Below, piece by piece: positions 7,408 to 14,605 of a stretch of 22,597 nt of DNA. The stretch lies in NCBI GenBank assembly GCA_023431385.1, contig JAEYWA010000166.1, positions 1 to 22,597 on the forward strand, written 5' to 3'. Numbering within the stretch: position 1 is the first letter of the stretch; every line of letters begins with the position of its first letter. Source of the DNA: Bacillota bacterium (GTDB lineage Bacteria; Bacillota; Clostridia; Acetivibrionales; DSM-1351). Position numbers and translations under genes: made by a program. Under the pieces are notes generated by a model. That model ran no database searches, had not been told where the DNA came from, and saw nothing but the letters and a program-made list of their open reading frames with translations.

Positions 7408-7436
7408 AGGGCAGTTCCAAAAAAGGGGACTGCCCT
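7408..7436. terminator. Hairpin between convergent genes, probable bidirectional terminator
   Basis: Arms 7408-7418 and 7425-7436 pair around an A-rich loop (agggcagttcc / ggggactgccct, with one bulge or mismatch). It lies between the ends of fcl (plus) and the DivIVA-domain gene (minus). On the minus strand CTGGCTTTTT follows shortly after the stem. The plus-strand side lacks a T-run, so termination in that direction is less sure. Confidence 0.55.
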
Positions 7437-7500
7437 AAATCCAAGCCTCTAACACTATTCGTAATATCTTTTTTGACGTATCCAGGTAAAAATTAATTAA

Positions 7501-7953
7501 CTAATCAATTGTTATCTGGTTAAGAACATCCATTTGAGCCTGAAGAAGAACCTCAACCTTCTTTTTAAAGGTAAAAAGCTCGACCTTGATCTCCTCAAGC
7601 TTTCCTTTGGCTCTTACAATTTCCTGATTAGCTGTTTCTAATAGCTTACTAGCATTTGCCTCTGCTTCATTTGTGATAAGTCTAGCCTTTTCACATGCAT
7701 TTACTTTTATTTGTTCACTTGTATGCTGAGCAACCAGAATTGAGTGTTGGAGTGATTCTTCAAGCATTTTATAGTGCTGTATTGCTTCATTTAGTCCGTT
7801 TATCCTGTTCTTCATTTCTTCATTTTCTTTTACAACTCTTGAGTAGTCTTCATTAATTAAAGTGAGTAAGTTATCAACCTGTTTTCTGTTATAGCCGTCC
7901 AGAATCGATCTTTTGAGACAAATACTTCTTAATTCCTCAGGGGTATAATTCAT
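7501..7953 (-). CDS. DivIVA-domain protein
   Basis: This is a small coiled-coil protein of the DivIVA/GpsB type, which in Firmicutes bind curved membrane and organise cell division or wall synthesis. From MNYTPEELRSICLKRS it has 150 residues. The N-terminal domain has the familiar TPEEL...Y(N/D)xxQVDxLLxxIxxDY pattern (about residues 4-40), followed by a long heptad-rich helix to the end. An earlier ATG at 7968 has only a weak site, while 7953 has GGGAG at a suitable distance and gives the usual MNxTP start. Its exact role cannot be told from the domain. It is convergent with fcl and is followed upstream by the kinase gene on the same strand (93-base gap). Confidence 0.8.
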   Translation of the reverse strand: MNYTPEELRSICLKRSILDGYNRKQVDNLLTLINEDYSRVVKENEEMKNRINGLNEAIQHYKMLEESLQHSILVAQHTSEQIKVNACEKARLITNEAEANASKLLETANQEIVRAKGKLEEIKVELFTFKKKVEVLLQAQMDVLNQITID

Positions 7954-8046
7954 ACGTCCCACTCCCATTCTTCTTTCATACTAAATATATATTCTTAAAC
8001 AATAAATATATTCCGAGAACCGTTTTTGTATGACTCAAACTATTCC

Positions 8047-8952
8047 TTAAACCCATTTTGTACCTATAGGCATAATGTCTCTGTCCTTAACCGGTATTCT
8101 AAAATTGCTGAAATCTCTTGTGGCAAGCATATCGGATAAAGCTTTAGCCCATAATGGATAGCTTATGTACGCATAGAATCTTGCTCTATCAAGGTACCGA
8201 ACAATATTTTTGTATAATCTGCTCATTCTTTTTATAAAGGACTCTCCATAATTATCCAGAAGAATTGCTATATCATAAGCAGGATCACCAATCCCTGACA
8301 AGCCAAAATCTATAATCCCGCTGATTCGGTTTATATTTTTGTTAAAAATAATGTGATATGGAGACAAATCACCATGAATAAGAGCTGGTTTAAAGTCTAT
8401 AAATTTTTCATTTTCGAACAGTGGTTTAAAAATTTGCCTGAAATATTCCTTTGAGTAGCTGTCGCAATATGGGAATACCTTTCTTTCAATTTCCTCACAT
8501 CTCATCAGCCACTCTTCCTGTGACATAGTCAACTGGCATTCTGCTATTTTATTAAAACTATCTCCCTTTAAGGGTATGGAATGCAGCTGGTTCAAAAAAT
8601 CTGCCAATTGTTCTGCAATCATGTCCTGTGCCCTGCTTCCCAGCTGCAACAGAGCATTTCTGTACAAGGGCTCTCCTCTTATATAACTGAATCGGCCAAT
8701 TCCTTTTTCAATAAGTTCAGCTCTCGGTACAGTAATTGAAAAATATCTTCCAATTGTATTGATTACATTAACTTCGTTATCGATATATCCGACACTCCAA
8801 TCATACCTTGCAAACTTGAAAACATCCTTTTCATTAACAATAACAATATCTCCATGTTTTCCATCTGTAAAATTACATTCCATCTTGTCAATTACAATTT
8901 GAGGATATTTACTTTTAATATAGCTAAAATACTTAGTTTCCTTGGTATCCAT
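8047..8952 (-). CDS. Aminoglycoside phosphotransferase-family kinase
   Basis: A 301-residue protein with the APH/choline-kinase fold. The catalytic loop is HGDLSPYH at 193-200, followed by the metal-binding IIDFG at 213-217 and GDPAYDIAILLDNYGESF. Lys46 (VFKFARYD) and Glu60 fit the nucleotide-binding pair. Having His where most members have Asn in the catalytic loop (HxDxSxxH) is a feature shared with APH(2'')-type enzymes. It may phosphorylate an aminoglycoside, but many clostridial relatives act on other small molecules, so resistance is inference. Of two adjacent ATGs (8955 and 8952) the second is better spaced from GGAGGAG. It is divergent from the secreted-protein gene at 9109. Confidence 0.8.
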   Translation of the reverse strand: MDTKETKYFSYIKSKYPQIVIDKMECNFTDGKHGDIVIVNEKDVFKFARYDWSVGYIDNEVNVINTIGRYFSITVPRAELIEKGIGRFSYIRGEPLYRNALLQLGSRAQDMIAEQLADFLNQLHSIPLKGDSFNKIAECQLTMSQEEWLMRCEEIERKVFPYCDSYSKEYFRQIFKPLFENEKFIDFKPALIHGDLSPYHIIFNKNINRISGIIDFGLSGIGDPAYDIAILLDNYGESFIKRMSRLYKNIVRYLDRARFYAYISYPLWAKALSDMLATRDFSNFRIPVKDRDIMPIGTKWV

Positions 8953-9108
8953 CATACTCCTCCATATCAATGAATTATAGCCGGATACTTATACCAATGC
9001 TATATAATACGAGATACCTTTGAAAAGTGGAACGAAAATTAACAAAATACTCCCCCCCTCATTTTGTCTTTCTCTGTCGAAATATATATCATAAAAGGAG
9101 GTACTACT

Positions 9109-9750
9109 ATGAGAAAAAAATTATATAAAGCGCTGGCTATATTAACTGCAATAGCTCTTATATCATCAATGCCCTTTACAGTATCTGCAAAAAATCAAAA
9201 TGCAACTGGCGAAAAGGAAGCCAGGCTAGAAGCCAAAACCGAGAAAAGCAACGTAACAAAGGCTGATATAAAGGATAAAGAGGATAAAAAAAGGACTGAG
9301 AAAAGAGCAGAAAATAAAGCAGTGAAAGACCCCAATGCTGAAATACTTACTAATGCTGATAAAAAGGTAACAAATATTGAAGTTGATTACAATAAGCTGT
9401 ATAAAGAAATGAACTCCTATATAACTACCAATATTACAACAAGCTCGGCTATCACAACAACGGGCTCCGCTGTTGAAACCTCAGGTATTGCGGTATTAAC
9501 TACAGGTTCCAAAATAACAAATGGTGGACCTAAAATTAAAGGGGCAAGCCTTAAGGGCTTTGTAAATAGTTACACAGGTAAATTGAACGCTTTATCCAAC
9601 AGGATAAAAGTAGTTGAAAAAAGTTTAGTCTCCATAGAAGACCAAAGGAATACTGAGAAATATAGCCAACTTGTATACATAATTAATGATCTAAAAAAGA
9701 AAATACTTACAGACACAAAATTGTTAAACAGTTTTATGCCTAAAAAATAA
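9109..9750 (+). CDS. Secreted protein with charged and Ser/Thr-rich segments, function unknown
   Basis: I do not recognise this family. The 213-residue product starts with a clear signal peptide (MRKKLYKALAILTAIALISS, probable cleavage after VSA near residue 27), so it should be exported. Residues about 30-80 are rich in Lys, Glu and Ala. Residues about 105-145 are rich in Thr, Ser and Gly (TTNITTSSAITTTGSAVETS and repeated TTGS motifs). The C-terminal 70 residues look helical (KLNALSNRIKVVEKSLVSIEDQ). There is no sortase motif, lipobox or enzyme motif. The ATG at 9109 has a near-perfect AAAGGAGG site. The Thr/Ser-rich part could carry O-glycans, an idea prompted by the fucosyltransferase-like genes next door; that is speculation. 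Confidence 0.75.
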   Translation: MRKKLYKALAILTAIALISSMPFTVSAKNQNATGEKEARLEAKTEKSNVTKADIKDKEDKKRTEKRAENKAVKDPNAEILTNADKKVTNIEVDYNKLYKEMNSYITTNITTSSAITTTGSAVETSGIAVLTTGSKITNGGPKIKGASLKGFVNSYTGKLNALSNRIKVVEKSLVSIEDQRNTEKYSQLVYIINDLKKKILTDTKLLNSFMPKK

Positions 9751-9803
9751 GCGCTCGTATTTTTATCTAGTCCTTCACCGAAGGTGGCACATCCCTTTGG
9801 TCT

Positions 9804-9834
9804 GCCCAGTGTGACATAATATGTCGCACTGGGC
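9804..9834 (+). terminator. Intrinsic terminator of the secreted-protein gene
   Basis: Arms gcccagtgtgacata (9804-9818) and tatgtcgcactgggc (9820-9834) pair with one G-T wobble. The plus strand continues CTTTTCCTCTT. It lies about 55 bases after the stop codon at 9750. Confidence 0.75.
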
Positions 9835-9880
9835 CTTTTCCTCTTCTGAGTATTATCTTTCGATTAATGTATCAAGGAAA

Positions 9881-9903
9881 CTCGGCATAGCCCTTATGCG
9901 AAG
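9881..9903 (-). terminator. Weak terminator-like hairpin after the glycosyltransferase operon
   Basis: Nine-base arms 9881-9889 and 9895-9903 pair with one mismatch and one wobble. The minus strand then reads TTTCCTT. It lies about 35 bases beyond the stop codon at 9937 and is the only candidate 3' end for the operon. Confidence 0.35.
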
Positions 9904-9936
9904 CAAATTACTTTAGTTAGAGTCTCGGTATTAATT

Positions 9937-10896
9937 TCAATATAATAGTTTTATATTAGTATCAGGCCAGTCTTTAAGGCGCATTACTGTATTTGAAAGG
10001 TTTGAATATCCATTCCCAATAAAAAAATCACATTGTGCGGCAAGATAAGTGTCCTTTATTACCTCAACAGTATCCCTTATCAGCTCTACTCCTTTATGGC
10101 GTTTGTTCGGGTAGTCCAGCAGGCAGGTCGCAATTCTCTCCCTAAGGGGTTCCTTTTTACTGTCTGAGTATATGAGCAAATCATTTTTTCCGTAAAGCTT
10201 TCTATATTGTGAAAATATTTTCTTTGAGTCTGTGATTAAGAACAGATGTCTGGCATTATACCTTACAATAAACTGCCATAAGTTTGGTTTGTAATATTCA
10301 TTAAGGTCATATAACTGGGCCACTTCCTTTACAATTGCATCTCCTCTTACATGAACACCAATAATAGGCTTTTCATCTCTGAAATTTGGATTGGTATTGA
10401 TAAATTTCTTTATTTCCTTTGAAATTTCAGGCTTAGGTTTAAGATAGGTATCAAAAAGCCTTCGATATATCTGATGAGGAGTTTTACCGTATGCCCAATG
10501 ATCAGTTTTTACCCAAGGCAGCAAAGCCCGTATAGGGTAATAGACATCACTGACTACTACATTGGCTTCACTCTTCATAAGGCTTTTTAGATCACGACTT
10601 TCCATTTTCAATCGTTCGGTATCTTCAGCCAGTACATTTTCAAATTTCCAAACAGAGGGACAATAAGTATACTCTACCCTTACAACATCATGAAAGCTGA
10701 ATTGCGAAACGGGTTCAAAGAAAAAATCAAATGCATTTGAAGTAAGGGATTCACTGTAAAGGCTCTCCATCCCCCAATAAACCACCGGAATCCTGTTTGT
10801 CAGTTCGGCTGCCAAGATTTGACACATAACATGATCAACCTCACCCCAGAGGCTGTTACCTAAAGCTTTAATCAGAAGAAATCTATTAGTCGACAT
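9937..10896 (-). CDS. Fucosyltransferase-like protein (GT23/NodZ-type), copy C
   Basis: Third and shortest of three tandem paralogues (319 residues from MSTNRFLLIKALG). Shared family features are the N-terminal NRFLLIK...W(G/A/S)(E/D)(V/I)DHVxxQ(I/L)LxAE block (3-31), the RIPVVYWG motif (35-42), an Arg motif VHVRGDA at 181-187, FLITDS, and the C-terminal CDFFIGNGYSNLSNTVMRL. Known families: fucosyltransferases of the GT23/GT11/O-FucT group bind GDP-fucose through HxR in motif I and have a DFxxGxxxSxxS motif near the C-terminus. Here the motif is HVRGDA, one residue short of the HVRRVD seen in copy A, so activity may differ. ATG at 10896 is preferred over GTG at 10908 because GGAGG abuts the GTG. 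It overlaps copy B by 11 bases. Confidence 0.65.
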   Translation of the reverse strand: MSTNRFLLIKALGNSLWGEVDHVMCQILAAELTNRIPVVYWGMESLYSESLTSNAFDFFFEPVSQFSFHDVVRVEYTYCPSVWKFENVLAEDTERLKMESRDLKSLMKSEANVVVSDVYYPIRALLPWVKTDHWAYGKTPHQIYRRLFDTYLKPKPEISKEIKKFINTNPNFRDEKPIIGVHVRGDAIVKEVAQLYDLNEYYKPNLWQFIVRYNARHLFLITDSKKIFSQYRKLYGKNDLLIYSDSKKEPLRERIATCLLDYPNKRHKGVELIRDTVEVIKDTYLAAQCDFFIGNGYSNLSNTVMRLKDWPDTNIKLLY

Positions 10897-11947
10897 AAGT
10901 ATTAACACCTCCGTAAAATTCAGGATACTCCAACCGGTGGCTCCCTGACTCCAAAATTCTCCTCTTACCCTCAGCCTTTACCCTCTTTTTAGCTAACTTT
11001 ATCTCTCCCTTTAGATTCCTGTAAAAGAGAACCATATTCTCTTCAGGCCAATCCTTCAAGCGTTTTACAGTATAGGATACGTTTGAATAACCATTACCTA
11101 TAAAGAAATCACATCTAGCTGCAAGATAAGTATCCTTAATTATTTCTATTCCTTTACGCCGCTTTATAGTGTAATCCTGCAAGTGCGGCGCATCACCCGT
11201 AGCATTTAAAAGTCCTCTTCTGCAATCAGTATAAACTACTTTGGAACCATAACGCTCAAGAAAATCATCTACCATTTCCTTGCAATCTGTGAGCAGCAGC
11301 AGCTTCTCTATTCGATGTCTGGAGATGAACTCTTTAATTTTCATGTGGTATTGCTTGTTGAGATGTGAGAGATTTTCAACTTCCCGAACCTTATCTCCGC
11401 CCCTCATATGAACACCTAGAAGTGGTCTCCCATCTTTCATTTCCTTTACATAGAATTCATCTATTTCCTGGAGAATATCTGGCTTTAACCTAAGGTATTT
11501 ATCAAACAAACACCGGTAAATCTGATGCGCGTTCATCCCGTAAGCCCAGTGCTCACTTGGAATGAAATTTATTATTGGACGTATAAAGTAGTGAACATCA
11601 CTTACAATTACATTTGCATCACTGTTTATCATTTCGCCCAAATTTCTGTGCGCCCAGGCCACCTTATCCAGATCTTCAATCATAACGTTGCTGAAATTCC
11701 ATATAGGCGGGTAATAAGTAAATTCAGGCCTTACAATATCATGAACCGTGTAGCTGGCTACCGGCTCAAAATAAAGCTCAAAGGCATTTGTTTTGAAGGA
11801 TTCCCCGTAAAGACTATTAGTTCCCCAATATACTATGGGAATTCTGTTTGTTATTTCAGCAACTAAAAGCTGTCCCATAACATGGTCAACATCAGACCAG
11901 AACCCACAGCCCCAGGATTTTATCAATAAAAACCTATCACTTGGCAT
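10886..11947 (-). CDS. Fucosyltransferase-like protein (GT23/NodZ-type), copy B
   Basis: Middle paralogue, 353 residues from MPSDRFLLIKSWG. It carries the same ordered blocks: FLLIK (6-10), SDVDHVMGQLLVAE (18-31), RIPIVYWGT (35-43), EFTYYPPIWNF (75-85), SEHWAYGMNAHQIYR (131-145), the Arg motif GVHMRGGD at 178-185, LLLLTDC, and CDFFIGNGYSNVSYTVKRL near residue 300. HMRGGD resembles the HxRRGD of GT11 fucosyltransferases. There is no signal peptide or membrane helix, so it should be cytosolic. It has a basic C-terminal tail of about 40 residues that copy C lacks. ATG at 11947 is chosen because GGGAGG abuts the upstream GTG. It overlaps copy A by 11 bases, suggesting coupled translation. Confidence 0.65.
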   Translation of the reverse strand: MPSDRFLLIKSWGCGFWSDVDHVMGQLLVAEITNRIPIVYWGTNSLYGESFKTNAFELYFEPVASYTVHDIVRPEFTYYPPIWNFSNVMIEDLDKVAWAHRNLGEMINSDANVIVSDVHYFIRPIINFIPSEHWAYGMNAHQIYRCLFDKYLRLKPDILQEIDEFYVKEMKDGRPLLGVHMRGGDKVREVENLSHLNKQYHMKIKEFISRHRIEKLLLLTDCKEMVDDFLERYGSKVVYTDCRRGLLNATGDAPHLQDYTIKRRKGIEIIKDTYLAARCDFFIGNGYSNVSYTVKRLKDWPEENMVLFYRNLKGEIKLAKKRVKAEGKRRILESGSHRLEYPEFYGGVNTYVD

Positions 11948-13106
11948 TTTCAGCACCTCCCTGACCAGGTACCAGCTTACCGAAAAACTTTTTTATTAAG
12001 CCAAGTAATATATTTTTATCTTTTCTTATAATAAGCTTTACATTGACCGGATACTTTTTTCTTTTATGAACCCAATAGAGCAGCTTGGTGTTCTTGGCAG
12101 GCCAATCCCTCATACGGGTAACAGCATGTGACAGGTTTGAAAAATCATTTCCGATAAAGAAGTCACATTGGGCTGCAATAAAGGCATCTTTTATTACTTC
12201 AACACCCCGTCTCCTTTTTATCATTGCATTTTCCATATATGAGATTTCCTGATCTGATAAAAGCCGCTTACAATCTGTAACAACGACTATTGAACCGTAC
12301 ATTTTTACGTATTCCTCAACAGTTTTCTGACAATCTGTTAGAAGGAATATTTTTTTGATGTTGTATTTTTCAATAATCTTTTGGATTTCCTCATGGTAAA
12401 GCTTGTTTGGTTCCTTGTACTTACCCTTTTTAAGATATTTGTAATCCTTATTATCGGGTTTGCTGTTCTCCCTCCTGACTTCTCTGTAGACCTTGTTCCA
12501 GTATTGATTGTCAAACTTGTCTGTATCTCTGGTATCAAATATTTTCCCTTCATCAACCCTTCGTACATGGACCGCAAGAATCGGATGACTATCCTTCAGC
12601 CAGGAATTGTAATAACCCCGAATCTCCATATCAATATCAGGTTTTATCCTGATATATTTACTGAAAAGATATCGATATACCTGCTCAACGGTCATACCAT
12701 ACACGCTGTGATTTTTCTTTATAAAAGGTATGAGTTCAAAGACATTATAATATACATCACCCACAACAACATTGGCCTTGCTTCCTAGAATATCTCCAAC
12801 ATTGCGGTATCTCCATGTATCCTTCGCATGATCGTCAACCAGCAGATTGTCTGAATCCCATATAGGCGGATAGTATGTGTATTGAGGATTGGTCAGGTCA
12901 AATATGGTATAGTTGTTTATGGGCTCAAAATAAAGTTCATAACCATTTGTCTGTACAAATCCATTGTTTAGGCAGTGGGTAGGCCAGTACACCACAGGTA
13001 TTCTACCTGTGAGTTCGGCTATAAGCAGCTGTCCCAGTACATGATCTATGTCAGCCCAAAGCATGTAACTATACGTCTTGATAAGTAGAAATCGGTCATT
13101 TGCCAT
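11937..13106 (-). CDS. Fucosyltransferase-like protein (GT23/NodZ-type), copy A
   Basis: First and longest paralogue, 389 residues. The blocks are FLLIKTY (6-12), WADIDHVLGQLLIAE (17-31), RIPVVYW (35-41), YTYYPPIWD (76-84), the Arg motif AVHVRRVD at 178-185, FLLTDC (254-259) and CDFFIGNDFSNLSHAVTRM (314-332). HVRRVD is close to the HxRRTD motif of alpha-1,6-fucosyltransferases (NodZ, FUT8), making this the copy most likely to be a classic GDP-fucose enzyme. An insertion of about 45 residues rich in Lys, Asp and Arg (190-235) follows motif I and is missing from the other two copies. The gene starts 74 bases after the MacB-type permease gene ends, without a clear terminator between. gmd and fcl in the same window would supply its donor sugar. 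The acceptor is unknown. Confidence 0.68.
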   Translation of the reverse strand: MANDRFLLIKTYSYMLWADIDHVLGQLLIAELTGRIPVVYWPTHCLNNGFVQTNGYELYFEPINNYTIFDLTNPQYTYYPPIWDSDNLLVDDHAKDTWRYRNVGDILGSKANVVVGDVYYNVFELIPFIKKNHSVYGMTVEQVYRYLFSKYIRIKPDIDMEIRGYYNSWLKDSHPILAVHVRRVDEGKIFDTRDTDKFDNQYWNKVYREVRRENSKPDNKDYKYLKKGKYKEPNKLYHEEIQKIIEKYNIKKIFLLTDCQKTVEEYVKMYGSIVVVTDCKRLLSDQEISYMENAMIKRRRGVEVIKDAFIAAQCDFFIGNDFSNLSHAVTRMRDWPAKNTKLLYWVHKRKKYPVNVKLIIRKDKNILLGLIKKFFGKLVPGQGGAENAK

Positions 13107-13180
13107 GATTGTTTATCACCTCAAATTATGGTATTCATGATATTTTATGTAATCCATAATTAATATGTGAAAACAAAATT

Positions 13181-14605
13181 TTATTTTTGCAAACTAAAAA
13201 AATGACTGCTGATTATTCGGGTTATATTAAACAATTTTCCGAAATAATAGAGCAATAGAATTACTGTATAGCTTACCGGAAAAGTAAACTGAAGTCCTGA
13301 CATAATGCATATTAGAAATCCGCCTACTACACCAATTAGTAAAGAAAGTATAAGAATCGTCAGACTCTTTACATTTGAATAGCCACCTGCAAGCTTAGAG
13401 AGCTTTATAGTAGACTTGACAGCGATAAAGCTGATAAAGATACATATTGTAAGGGCATAAGAAAAAAATAAATTAATATTTAACCACAATTCGTACTGAG
13501 TCGGCATATAGCCTGTGAAGCGGTTGGCTTTAAATATGCCTGTTTTAATTAAATTACCGTAAAAATTTAAATCGAAAATATTTTCAGAAGGTATATATTG
13601 ATAGGGTATAAAACCTTTGAACCTGATTGCGTAATATATTGCACCCATACCGACCAGCAGCACAGCAGCTCCTGAAAAAAACACAATAAGTCTGAGTTTG
13701 GCACCGACGATAACTTCTAATAAATAATCACCTTCCATCCTCTTTCTGAAAAATTCCATACCGCATTTAGTGTAGCTGATAAAGTAGCTTAGCAACATAA
13801 GCATTATTAGCACCCCAACAAACAGTATAAATACTGAAAGTGGCTGTGAAACATAGACATTACTATTGTAGAAGTCACTTATTTCATAATGGCTGTTGTC
13901 AACACCTATCTTTTTCAGAAATTCATTTGCTTTGTCAGTGCCGAAGGTGGCCTCCTGATACTTTTTATCGCTTATATAAACTGTGTTTATAGTTCGGCTA
14001 TTATAGCCGGCAACACTCTCAAAAGGAATATATATTCTATCAGCGCCATCTGAATAGAGAATCGAAAAGGGAGTAACTTCTTTCTTATATACACCTACAA
14101 TAGTGTATGTTACCTCTCCAATGGACACTTTATTTCCCAACACCCTATTAGTCATGAAAAGCCTTTGTGCTAGACTATCACTGATTACGGCAACTTTTTT
14201 GCCTAATTCATGCTGATCTTTACTCAGGAAGGTACCCTGAAGCATATGTATATCTATAAAATCAATGAGATTCTCTCCGCAAAGTACCGAATAAACTGCG
14301 TACCCGGAATTTCCTGTCGTTATATAAGCCTCCGTTTCATTTAAATAGGAGACCCTTTCAAGGGGATAATTTACCATGTTCTGAATTTGTTTATACTTTA
14401 TCGTCCTATCGTCAGCAACCTTTAAACTATTTATATTGATCTCAAATCTTCCGCCGTATTTCTTATCATAGTCAGCCTGGAATCCTTCAACCATACTGTT
14501 TAGCAAAAAGACCAAACAAAATAAAATGGACATAGTAGTAATCAGCTTCTTAATGGAGTATCTATTTAATTCATTTGATACATTTGTCTCGTTCAATCCA
14601 CTCAC
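13181..14605 (-). CDS. MacB-type ABC transporter permease without ATPase domain
   Basis: A 474-residue membrane protein. A first helix near residues 22-40 leads into an extracytoplasmic domain (about 41-245) with features of the MacB periplasmic core domain, such as KVAVISDSLAQRLF, LGNKVSIGEVTYTIVGVYK and DRIYIPFES. The C-terminal half has about five helices (near 252-278, 300-325, 372-395, 412-432 and 438-458). Its partner adaptor is encoded just upstream with a GTGA stop-start overlap. MacA/MacB-type systems export peptides, lipids or glycolipids. MacB proper has an N-terminal ATPase that is absent here, and no separate ATPase gene lies in the operon. The start is GTG at 14605; a TTG at 14596 is better spaced from GAGGTGA and is a real alternative. 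Confidence 0.7.
   Translation of the reverse strand: MSGLNETNVSNELNRYSIKKLITTMSILFCLVFLLNSMVEGFQADYDKKYGGRFEININSLKVADDRTIKYKQIQNMVNYPLERVSYLNETEAYITTGNSGYAVYSVLCGENLIDFIDIHMLQGTFLSKDQHELGKKVAVISDSLAQRLFMTNRVLGNKVSIGEVTYTIVGVYKKEVTPFSILYSDGADRIYIPFESVAGYNSRTINTVYISDKKYQEATFGTDKANEFLKKIGVDNSHYEISDFYNSNVYVSQPLSVFILFVGVLIMLMLLSYFISYTKCGMEFFRKRMEGDYLLEVIVGAKLRLIVFFSGAAVLLVGMGAIYYAIRFKGFIPYQYIPSENIFDLNFYGNLIKTGIFKANRFTGYMPTQYELWLNINLFFSYALTICIFISFIAVKSTIKLSKLAGGYSNVKSLTILILSLLIGVVGGFLICIMSGLQFTFPVSYTVILLLYYFGKLFNITRIISSHFFSLQK

Noticed and set aside
12381..12788. 135-codon plus-strand frame inside glycosyltransferase-like copy A
   Set aside because: It is fully antisense to a gene supported by two paralogues and has no ribosome binding site or recognisable domain.
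13124..13161. 8-bp inverted repeat aattatgg/ccataatt between the MacB-type permease gene and copy A
   Set aside because: The loop is long, the stem AT-rich and no T-tract follows, so it is not convincing as a terminator that would split the operon.
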